DNA of 46,109 bases from Kribbella turkmenica. Its GTDB lineage: Bacteria > Actinomycetota > Actinomycetes > Propionibacteriales > Kribbellaceae. The stretch lies in assembly GCF_004348725.1 (NCBI RefSeq), contig NZ_SMKR01000038.1, positions 1-46,109 of the forward strand, read 5' to 3'. Numbering within the stretch: position 1 is the first letter of the stretch; every line of letters starts with the position of its first letter. Positions 8,714 to 15,319 of the stretch are shown one piece after another. The notes under the pieces were generated by a model that was not told the DNA's origin, did no database searches, and saw only the letters and a program-made list of their open reading frames with translations. Made by a program: the position numbers and the translations under genes.

Positions 8714-9273
8714 TCGGCATCTCCCGGCAACAGATTGACCAGACCGCGCACCGCCAGCTCGAACGGCTCGGGCGAGTCCGCCGCCTGGGCCAGCACGTAC
8801 CCACCCTGCAGGACGGCGGCGATCGTCGCCGCGGTCTGCTCCGGGTCGATCGTCGCCGGGTACTCACCCGCCCGCTTGCCTTCGGCAACGACCTCCGCGA
8901 GCCGGCCGCGCAGCCACCGGAATGTCTCGTCGACCGGCGATCGCAACTCCGGGTCCGCCATCACGTCCGGATCCGCGGTCAACCGCCCGATCCGGCACCC
9001 CCGCACCACGTCCCGGTCCCGCTCGAGGTAGCGCGTGATCCGCTCGGTCGCCGTACCCGGCCCGGCGAACTGCTCCTCCGCGGCGGCCCGCAGCTCCACC
9101 CCCGACCGCGCGATCGCCGCCTTGGCGAGCTGTGCCTTCCCGCTGAAGTGGTGATACATGCTCCCCTGCCCGGCGTCCGCGGCCCGCTGGATCGCCTTCG
9201 GCGAGGTCCCGACGTACCCCCGCTCCCACAACAACTCCTGCGTACTGCGGATCAACCGCTCCACCGTCTCCAC
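8710..9273 (-). CDS. TetR/AcrR-family transcriptional regulator
   Basis: A 187-residue one-component regulator. The helix-turn-helix is at about residues 4-48 (RLIRSTQELLWERGY, TSPKAIQRAADAGQGSMYHHFSGK). The C-terminal ligand domain is of the TetR_C type (LQGGYVLAQA). I place the start at GTG 9273 because a TACAGT -10 box ends 6 nt upstream (leaderless pattern) and a perfect operator lies over it. The longer reading frame upstream would run through the operator. The stop overlaps the oxidoreductase start (ATGA). Confidence 0.88.
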   Translation of the reverse strand: METVERLIRSTQELLWERGYVGTSPKAIQRAADAGQGSMYHHFSGKAQLAKAAIARSGVELRAAAEEQFAGPGTATERITRYLERDRDVVRGCRIGRLTADPDVMADPELRSPVDETFRWLRGRLAEVVAEGKRAGEYPATIDPEQTAATIAAVLQGGYVLAQAADSPEPFELAVRGLVNLLPGDAE

Positions 9274-9279
9274 CCCAGA

Positions 9280-9301
9280 ACTGTACCTACCTCCAGGTAC
9301 A
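9280..9301 (-). promoter_or_regulatory. TetR operator overlapping a leaderless -10 box
   Basis: TGTACCT (9282-9288) and AGGTACA (9295-9301) form a perfect 7-bp inverted repeat with a 6-bp spacer, 20 bp overall, the usual size of a TetR-type site. The minus-strand -10 box TACAGT (9285-9280) overlaps its proximal arm and ends 6 nt before GTG 9273. The layout predicts autorepression of the TetR-oxidoreductase operon. Confidence 0.65.
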
Positions 9302-9427
9302 ACCTCCGGTCCGATCACCCATCGCGCGGTCCCCCGGCCGGCCTCGTCGCCATTCCGACGGTGTTTCCGGCGGGTGAATTCGCACCTGCCCGCAGGTGCT
9401 CCGATGGTTCTTGTTGGACTCGACCGA

Positions 9428-9433
9428 TAGTCT
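9428..9433 (+). promoter_or_regulatory. -10 box TAGTCT, probable leaderless transcript
   Basis: TAGTCT ends 8 nt before ATG 9442 of the glycosyltransferase gene. No Shine-Dalgarno-like sequence is seen. The -35 region is not convincing. Confidence 0.35.
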
Positions 9434-9441
9434 CAGGCGCC

Positions 9442-10491
9442 ATGAGCACCAGTGTCGCCATCGCGGTAATCACCTTCCGGCGACCTGTACTTTTGCGCCG
9501 TCTGCTGACCAGCCTGCAGGCTCAGGAACTCCCCGAGGACTGCGACTGCGCGATCCGTATCGTCGTGGTCGACAACGACGCCGCCGGATCGGCGGCCCCG
9601 GTGATCGAGGAGTTCGGGCCCGGTACGCCGTACCCGATCGAATCGGCGGTCGAGCCGGAGCCGGGGATTCCGTTCGCCCGGGAGAAGTCGGTCGAGCTGT
9701 GCCGGAACGACGACGCGCTGATCTTCGTCGACGACGACGAGGTCGCGCCGCCCAACTGGCTGGCGACCCTGCTGCACGCCTGGGAGACGTCCGGCGCCGA
9801 CGTCGTCACCGGCCCGGTCAAAGGCAATCTGCCGCCCGGCGCTCCGCCCTGGAACCGCTACAGCGACGTGCACGACTCGACCGGCAAGCACACCACCGGC
9901 GAGGAACTGCCCAAGGCATACACCAACAACACGCTGGTCAGCCGGCGGGTCTACCACACGGTCAGGCCCGGCTTCCATCCCGCGTTCCGCTACACCGGCT
10001 CCAGCGACCTGCACTTCTTCCTCCGGGTGCACCGGGCGGGGTTCCGGATCGTATGGTGCGAGGAGGCGTGCATCACCGAGCACGTGCCGGTCGCTCGGAC
10101 GAAGCTGCGCTGGCTGGTCAAGCGGGCGTTCCGGTCCGGCAGCGGCGACACGATCAGCCGGCTGCTGATCCGGCCGGGCGCGATCAGCTACCTGCTGGTC
10201 CTGGCCTATGCTTCGGGCCGGGTGATCTCGGCGATCGGGTTCGCCCTCGCCGGGCTCCTGCTCGGCCGGAGGACGTACCTGCTGAAGGCAGTCCGCCGGT
10301 TCTTCTCGGGCGTCGGCAGTGTCGCGGGGATGGTAGGGATCAACTATGACGAGTACCGGGAACGGCGCGGAGCCGACGGTGGCGGGACTGTGCCGGGCGG
10401 TCTGGCAGGTGGAGCGGGACCTGGGGCTGCTCCACTGGCGGATCGGCGACGCGAGCCCGTGGACCCTCGTCCGGATGCGGATCTTCCATGA
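9442..10491 (+). CDS. Glycosyltransferase family 2 (GT-A fold)
   Basis: A 349-residue inverting-type glycosyltransferase. The GT-A domain begins at residue 2 (SVAIAVITFRRPVLLRRLLTSL). A DxD-type metal/nucleotide site is seen as IFVDDDEVAP near residue 95, after the EPGIPFAREKS motif typical of GT2 proteins. A hydrophobic segment near 255-280 (SYLLVLAYASG, IGFALAGLLLG) may anchor it in the membrane. The last 45 or so residues (RRGADGGGTVPGG onward) are low-complexity and lie in the 146-bp stretch shared with the next gene, so they are probably a by-product of that overlap. Likely substrate is a cell-surface glycan or polysaccharide precursor. Confidence 0.88.
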   Translation: MSTSVAIAVITFRRPVLLRRLLTSLQAQELPEDCDCAIRIVVVDNDAAGSAAPVIEEFGPGTPYPIESAVEPEPGIPFAREKSVELCRNDDALIFVDDDEVAPPNWLATLLHAWETSGADVVTGPVKGNLPPGAPPWNRYSDVHDSTGKHTTGEELPKAYTNNTLVSRRVYHTVRPGFHPAFRYTGSSDLHFFLRVHRAGFRIVWCEEACITEHVPVARTKLRWLVKRAFRSGSGDTISRLLIRPGAISYLLVLAYASGRVISAIGFALAGLLLGRRTYLLKAVRRFFSGVGSVAGMVGINYDEYRERRGADGGGTVPGGLAGGAGPGAAPLADRRREPVDPRPDADLP

Positions 10492-11644
10492 GCTGAGCCG
10501 GCGCAGCGGAATCCACGGCGCCCCCCATCCGGTCCGACGTACGCCCTACGACAAAGCGCGGCTCGTCGCCAAGCACGTGACCGGCCTGGTCACCCGCACC
10601 CCGTTCCTCGGCTCGTACGACGCCCTGGTCGTCCCGCACCCGCGGAAACCGGGCGGTGTCGAGATCTACACCGACGAACTCCGCCGGGTGCTGGGCACCG
10701 AAGCGCTCATCCTCGATTCGGGCATCAACGGCACTCCACTCCCCGGCAGTCGCAATCTCGACTTCTTCACCTCAGCGGCCGGCGCCGTGCACAAGCGGAC
10801 GGTGGACGACCGCGGCATCGGCGCTGCGTTGCGGGAGCTGACCGGGGTCTCGGTGCCGGTCGGTGCGTTGCTGGCGCGGGAGGTGCCGAAGCATCTGCGG
10901 CTGCGGGCGCTCTATCGCAGGCTGCTGCGGAAGCACCGGATCACGACGGTCTACGTCGTGGTCGCGTACTTCCACCAGCACATCGTCGGTGCGGCCCGCG
11001 ACCTCGGCATCCGGGTGGTCGAGCTCCAGCACGGCGCCATCAGCCGGTTCCACCTCGGCTACAGCTACCCGGGTCGTCCGAACGTGGCCGACCAACCGGA
11101 CGCTCTCTGGTGCTTCGGCCCGTACTGGACCGACGTCGCCGACCTCCCGGCCGGGACGAGTACGTCGGTGGTCGGCGCGTCGTACCTGCCGACTGTCGCC
11201 CAGAAGGACCCCCGGCTCGCAGTCTTCCTGTCCCAGGGGACCATCGGCACCGAGCTGCTGCACGTCGCGGAGGCGGTCGGCAAGGAAGACCCGTCACTGG
11301 ACGTCGTCTTCCGGCTGCATCCGAGCGAGCGGGCGTCCGACTACACGATCCCGGCCGGAGTCCGGCTGTCCACCGAGGGCAGCACTCTCGATCTCCTGGC
11401 CTCGGCCACGTACCAGGTCGGCGTGTCCACGACCGCGCTCTTCGAGGGAATGGCGCTCGGGTGCCGTACGGCGGTGGCCAATCTCCCCGGCCATGAGTAC
11501 CTGGAACGGCCGATCAGTAGCGGCCACGCCATCCTGATGACCGAACCGAACCAACTCACCAGCGCGCCGCTGTGCGAGGCACCCGAGACGTATTACGCGC
11601 CGAGCACCCTCCCGCTACGGCTGGCGGCCGATCAGGCCGAGTAG
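10346..11644 (+). CDS. Putative GT-B-like glycosyltransferase / capsule polysaccharide protein
   Basis: A 432-residue protein with no clear catalytic signature that I can name. The middle and C-terminal parts have Rossmann-like segments (VVELQHGAISRFHLGY, FLSQGTIGTELLHVAEA, VVFRLHPSER, YQVGVSTTALFEGMALGC), a layout seen in capsule-synthesis and CDP-glycerol-transferase-like proteins with a GT-B fold. ATG 10346 has GGGAT upstream. The first 49 residues lie within the 3' end of the GT2 gene in another frame, yet look like real protein (LLHWRIGDASPWTLVRMRIFHEL), so the overlap seems genuine. The 3' end overlaps the convergent gene by 30 bp. It probably acts with the GT2 on the same glycan. Confidence 0.75.
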   Translation: MTSTGNGAEPTVAGLCRAVWQVERDLGLLHWRIGDASPWTLVRMRIFHELSRRSGIHGAPHPVRRTPYDKARLVAKHVTGLVTRTPFLGSYDALVVPHPRKPGGVEIYTDELRRVLGTEALILDSGINGTPLPGSRNLDFFTSAAGAVHKRTVDDRGIGAALRELTGVSVPVGALLAREVPKHLRLRALYRRLLRKHRITTVYVVVAYFHQHIVGAARDLGIRVVELQHGAISRFHLGYSYPGRPNVADQPDALWCFGPYWTDVADLPAGTSTSVVGASYLPTVAQKDPRLAVFLSQGTIGTELLHVAEAVGKEDPSLDVVFRLHPSERASDYTIPAGVRLSTEGSTLDLLASATYQVGVSTTALFEGMALGCRTAVANLPGHEYLERPISSGHAILMTEPNQLTSAPLCEAPETYYAPSTLPLRLAADQAE

Positions 11645-12184
11645 GCGGTCCTGGAGCGGCGCATCCGCAGGCACCTCGACCTCGGGGCCGTAGACCTCGA
11701 TCCCTTCCCCGAAAGCTCCCGGCGTCCGGAACTTCTCCATCAGGTCCGCGGGGATCGCCGCCGTACCGGCCCAGAGGCGCTCGACGTCGTCCGGGTCCAT
11801 CGTGTCGTCCTGGCCGGTCGCCCGGGCCAGGTCCCAGCCGTGCAGGACCATGTCGTCGGAGATCACCTGGTCGATGTGCTGTTCGGTGGTCAGCCGGCCG
11901 GTCGGGGTGTCGGTCTCGGTGAGGGCGAGCATCGGGTCGTCGAGCACCTCCTCGACCGCTGCCCGGGCCTCCTGGAAGGCCGTCAGCGGGTCGTCGGCGG
12001 CTGCCAGCGTCCGCGCCACCGGCATCAGCATCACACCATGCATCGTCACCACGTGGTCGACCACGTCCCTGGCCGTCCACTGCTCGCAGGGCGACTGGTT
12101 GTCCCATTGCTCCGGCCGGACCGCGGCGACCTTCCGCTCGAACGCCTCGGCCCGCCGCCGGTACCGCTCCGCGATCTCACCCAT
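11615..12184 (-). CDS. TIGR03086-family metal-binding protein (DinB/maleylpyruvate isomerase fold)
   Basis: A 189-residue four-helix-bundle protein of the mycothiol-dependent maleylpyruvate isomerase N-terminal/DinB type. The actinobacterial signature is present: VRPEQWDNQSPCEQWTARD, then VVDHVVTMHG, and DDMVLHGWDLARATGQ. Together they provide the three histidines expected to bind a metal. The substrate of this family is generally unknown; mycothiol- or bacillithiol-linked transfer is a family-level guess. It is a single gene, convergent with the polysaccharide gene and divergent from the SRPBCC gene. Confidence 0.87.
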   Translation of the reverse strand: MGEIAERYRRRAEAFERKVAAVRPEQWDNQSPCEQWTARDVVDHVVTMHGVMLMPVARTLAAADDPLTAFQEARAAVEEVLDDPMLALTETDTPTGRLTTEQHIDQVISDDMVLHGWDLARATGQDDTMDPDDVERLWAGTAAIPADLMEKFRTPGAFGEGIEVYGPEVEVPADAPLQDRLLGLIGRQP

Positions 12185-12282
12185 CCCCGCATAGTGCCGC
12201 GCCTCCCAGCGGCTTGGAAAGGGGGTGGATCGGCCCGGACGGGGTACCGGGCGAGCTCCCGACGAACCGAAAGGAAATGCTG

Positions 12283-12735
12283 ATGAGCAACATCACCCAG
12301 TCCGTCGACGTCGACGTACCGGTGACGACCGCGTACAACCAGTGGACCCAGTTCGAGTCCTTCCCGCAGTTCATGGAAGGAGTCGAGGAGGTCCGCCAAC
12401 TGGACGCCACGCACACCCACTGGGTGACGAAGATCGGCGGGGCGACGCGCGAGTTCGACGCGACCATCACCGAGCAGCACCCGGACGAGCGGGTCGCGTG
12501 GCGGTCGGACTCCGGTCCCAACCACGGCGGCGTGATCACCTTCCACCAGCTGAGCCCGGAGCGGACCCGGGTGACCGCGCAGATGGACCTCGATCCGGAG
12601 GGCCTCGTCGAGAAGGCCGGCGACATGCTCGGCGTGGTCGAGGGCCGCGTCAAGGGTGACCTGCAGCGGTTCAAGGAGTTCATCGAGGAGCGCCCAGGCG
12701 AGACCGGCGCCTGGCGGGGCGACGTACCCCGCTGA
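12283..12735 (+). CDS. SRPBCC (polyketide cyclase/START-like) protein
   Basis: A 150-residue helix-grip protein. It begins MSNITQSVDVDVPVTTAYNQW, followed by FPQFMEGVEEVRQLD and a WRSDSGPNHGGVITF strand, all typical of the 'cyclase/dehydrase' SRPBCC group common in actinomycetes. I chose ATG 12283 over 12277 because AAAGGAAA at 12270-12277 gives the normal spacing to 12283. The ligand is unknown; these proteins bind hydrophobic molecules or act as stress-associated coenzyme-Q10-like carriers. Confidence 0.85.
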   Translation: MSNITQSVDVDVPVTTAYNQWTQFESFPQFMEGVEEVRQLDATHTHWVTKIGGATREFDATITEQHPDERVAWRSDSGPNHGGVITFHQLSPERTRVTAQMDLDPEGLVEKAGDMLGVVEGRVKGDLQRFKEFIEERPGETGAWRGDVPR

Positions 12736-12760
12736 CCCGGGAACTGTCGGCGGCGGCTTC

Positions 12761-12766
12761 TAGGGT
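12761..12766 (+). promoter_or_regulatory. -10 box TAGGGT, probable leaderless transcript
   Basis: TAGGGT ends 6 nt before ATG 12773 of the aldo/keto reductase. There is no room for a Shine-Dalgarno site in the transcript. Confidence 0.42.
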
Positions 12767-12772
12767 CGCCGC

Positions 12773-13714
12773 ATGCGCAGTGCTGAGCTGGGGCGGACAG
12801 GGTTACGGGTGAGCCGGCTCGGGCTCGGGCTAGCCTCGATCGGGGGAATGTTCGCCGCGGTGCCGGAGCCCCAGGCGGTCGCGACCATCGACCGCGCCTG
12901 GGAGCTCGGGATCCGGTTGTTCGACACCGCGCCGGTGTACGGGTACGGCCTGTCGGAGCGCCGAGCCGGCCTGGCGCTGCGCGGGCGCCCGCGGGACCGG
13001 TTCGTGCTCTGCAGCAAGGTCGGCCGGCTGATCGAGCCGGGCGGGCCGGACGTCCAGCCGATCTGGGCCGAACCACCGCCCGGGCTGGGTCCGCGGCTCG
13101 ACTACTCGTACCGCGCGGTGATGCGCTCGTTCGAGGAGAGCCTGGAGCGGATCGGCATCGACCGGATCGACATCCTGCACATCCACGACCCGGATCTCGA
13201 CTACCCGACGGCCTCCACCGAGGCCCTCAAGGCGCTGGCCGAGTTGCGTGGCCGCGGCACCATCCGGGCCGTCTCGCTCGGGGTGAACCACGCCGACGTC
13301 GCCGCCCGCTTCCTCCGCGACACCGGCCCGGCCGGTCCGGACTGCATCCTGCTCGCCGGGCGGTACACGGTGCTCGACCAGTCCGGAGCCGGTGAGCTCC
13401 TGCCGCTCTGCGAGGAGCTCGGAGTCGCGGTGCTCGCGGCCGGCGTGTTCCAGGGCGGCGTACTCGCCGAAGGCGCACCGCACGGGTACGAGCGCCTCCC
13501 GGTGGACCTCGTCCGGCGGATCGACCGGTTCCGCGAGCTGTGTCGCCGGTACGACGTGCCGTTGCTGGCCGCCGCGGTCCAGTTCCCGCTCGCCCATCCC
13601 GCCGTACCGGCCGTGGTGGTGGGGGCGCGGACCCCGCAGGAGATCACCGAGGTCGCCGGCTGGATGGACCACGAGATCCCGTCAGCGTTCTGGCACGCGC
13701 TGGACCGGGGCTAG
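12773..13714 (+). CDS. Aldo/keto reductase (sugar dehydrogenase-like)
   Basis: A 313-residue NAD(P)-dependent oxidoreductase with the AKR barrel. Catalytic residues are visible: Asp and Tyr in FDTAPVYGYG (about 46-55), Lys in LCSKVGRL (about 82) and His in ILHIHDP (about 125). The subgroup with YGYGLSERRAG and VKAVSLGVN-like motifs contains D-threo-aldose/L-fucose and L-galactose dehydrogenases and pyridoxal 4-dehydrogenase, so a sugar lactone-forming dehydrogenase is a reasonable guess. It stands alone, with its own leaderless-type promoter. Confidence 0.9.
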   Translation: MRSAELGRTGLRVSRLGLGLASIGGMFAAVPEPQAVATIDRAWELGIRLFDTAPVYGYGLSERRAGLALRGRPRDRFVLCSKVGRLIEPGGPDVQPIWAEPPPGLGPRLDYSYRAVMRSFEESLERIGIDRIDILHIHDPDLDYPTASTEALKALAELRGRGTIRAVSLGVNHADVAARFLRDTGPAGPDCILLAGRYTVLDQSGAGELLPLCEELGVAVLAAGVFQGGVLAEGAPHGYERLPVDLVRRIDRFRELCRRYDVPLLAAAVQFPLAHPAVPAVVVGARTPQEITEVAGWMDHEIPSAFWHALDRG

Positions 13715-13729
13715 GTCGACACCGGGCAC

Positions 13730-13735
13730 TAAGGT
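13730..13735 (+). promoter_or_regulatory. -10 box TAAGGT, probable leaderless transcript
   Basis: TAAGGT ends 7 nt before ATG 13743 of the YCII-family gene. Confidence 0.42.
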
Positions 13736-13742
13736 CTGCTCT

Positions 13743-14090
13743 ATGCGGTACATGCTGCTCCACAAGACCAACGACGACCTTGAGGCGGGCAACCCGCCCG
13801 ACCCGGCCATGCTGGCCCGGGCGGACGCCGTCCTCGAGGAGATGCGGCAGGCCGGCGTGCTGCTGGCGGCCGAGGGGCTGATGCCGAGCTCACGCGGCGC
13901 CCGGATCACGTTCCCGGCGCCCGGTGAGCAGCCGCGCGTCGTCGATGGCCCGTTCGCCGAGACCAAGGAACTGATCGCCGGCGTCTCGATCATCCGGGTC
14001 GAGTCGAAGGAAGAGGCCGTCCACTGGGCCCTCCGCTTCGCCGAAGCCGACCCCAACACCCCCATCGACATTCTCGAACTAGCCGACTGA
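13743..14090 (+). CDS. YCII-related domain protein
   Basis: A 115-residue single-domain protein of the YCII/DGPF group. It begins MRYMLLHKTND and has the diagnostic VVDGPFAETKELIAG segment at about 67-81, which gives the 'DGPF' name. The fold is a ferredoxin-like dimer. The group is often found beside ECF sigma factors, but none is adjacent here. Function is unknown. A short hairpin, CCGGC and GCCGG around GAAGA at 14133-14147, lies between this gene and the convergent VWA gene and may be part of a terminator. Confidence 0.88.
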   Translation: MRYMLLHKTNDDLEAGNPPDPAMLARADAVLEEMRQAGVLLAAEGLMPSSRGARITFPAPGEQPRVVDGPFAETKELIAGVSIIRVESKEEAVHWALRFAEADPNTPIDILELAD

Positions 14091-14161
14091 TCGGCGGATG
14101 ACGCGCGGGTGCCTCCTCGGCGGTAGTGATGTCCGGCGAAGAGCCGGCGGTGCCGGAGCTC

Positions 14162-15319
14162 TCAGGTGCTTCCCAAGAGATTCGTCGCCGCCCACCCGGC
14201 GATGTCCTCGCGCTTGATCGCCGCGGCCATCAGGTCCGGGAAGAGATCCGGCGTGCAGGCGAACGTCGGTACGCCGAGCTCGGCCAGGGCGGCCGCGTTC
14301 TCGGCGTCGTACGACGGCGTCCCCGAGTCGGCCAGCGCCAGCAGGGCGATCAACTGGACGCCGGACTCGACCAGCGACCGGGCCCGGCGGAGCATCTCCT
14401 CCCGGACACCGCCTTCGTAGAGGTCGGAGATCAGCACCATCACGGTCTCCGCGGGCTGGGTGACGAGCTCCTCGCAGTACGCCAGCGCCCGGTTGATGTC
14501 CGTCCCGCCGCCGAGCTGCGTCCCGAACAGTACGTCGACCGGATCCTCCAACTGGTCGGTCAGGTCGACGACCCCGGTGTCGAACACGACCAAGCTGGTC
14601 CGCAGCGTCCGGATCGACCCGAGCACCGCCCCGAACAGCGACGCGTACACCACCGATTCCGCCATCGAGCCGGACTGGTCGATCGCGAGCACGATGTCCC
14701 GCTGGACGCTGTGGTTCCGCCGGGCGTAGCCGATCAGCCGGTCCGGGACGATCGTGCCGAGCACCGGCGAGAAGTGCTTGAGGTTGGCCCGGATCGTCCG
14801 GTCCCAGTCGATGTCGGAGTGCCTGGGCCGGCCGGTGCGACCGGCCCGGTCGAGTGCGCCGGTGACCGCGGCCCGCGTGCGTTCGGCCAGGCGGGCCTCC
14901 AGCTCGGCGGCCACCCGGCCGACGACGTCCCGCGCGGTCTGCTTGGTCTCCTCCGGCATCACTTCGTTCAGGGCGAGCAAGGTGCTGACCAGGTGGACGT
15001 CGGGCTCGACCGCGCCCAGCAGTTCCGGCTCCATCAGCATCCGGGTGATGCCGAGCCGCTCGACCGCGTCCCGTTGCATCACCTGGACGACGGTGCTCGG
15101 GAAGTACTGCCGGATGTCACCCAGCCACCGCGCCACCCGTGGCGCCGACGACCCCAGCCCGGCCGCCCGCTGCGTGCCCGCCTCACCGGACGGTGCGTCG
15201 TACAGCGCGGCCAGCGCCGAGTCGACCGAGCGGTCCTCCGACGACAGCGTCGTACCGGTCTCCAGCTCGGCCTCGCCGCCGAGCACGAGTCGCCACCGGC
15301 GCATGCGTCCGTCGTCCAT
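14162..15319 (-). CDS. VWA domain protein, last gene of the SWIM-MoxR operon
   Basis: A 385-residue cytoplasmic protein. The C-terminal von Willebrand A domain has a complete metal-ion-dependent adhesion site: DQSGSM at about 214-219 (Asp and two Ser), Thr in GGGTDIN at about 273 and Asp in ISDLYEG at about 299. The N-terminal half is helical. VWA proteins beside MoxR ATPases are known partners that bring substrates or cofactors to the ATPase (CoxE- or ViaA-like). ATG 15319 overlaps the stop of the DUF5682 gene; GTG 15322 is an alternative start. Confidence 0.9.
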   Translation of the reverse strand: MDDGRMRRWRLVLGGEAELETGTTLSSEDRSVDSALAALYDAPSGEAGTQRAAGLGSSAPRVARWLGDIRQYFPSTVVQVMQRDAVERLGITRMLMEPELLGAVEPDVHLVSTLLALNEVMPEETKQTARDVVGRVAAELEARLAERTRAAVTGALDRAGRTGRPRHSDIDWDRTIRANLKHFSPVLGTIVPDRLIGYARRNHSVQRDIVLAIDQSGSMAESVVYASLFGAVLGSIRTLRTSLVVFDTGVVDLTDQLEDPVDVLFGTQLGGGTDINRALAYCEELVTQPAETVMVLISDLYEGGVREEMLRRARSLVESGVQLIALLALADSGTPSYDAENAAALAELGVPTFACTPDLFPDLMAAAIKREDIAGWAATNLLGST

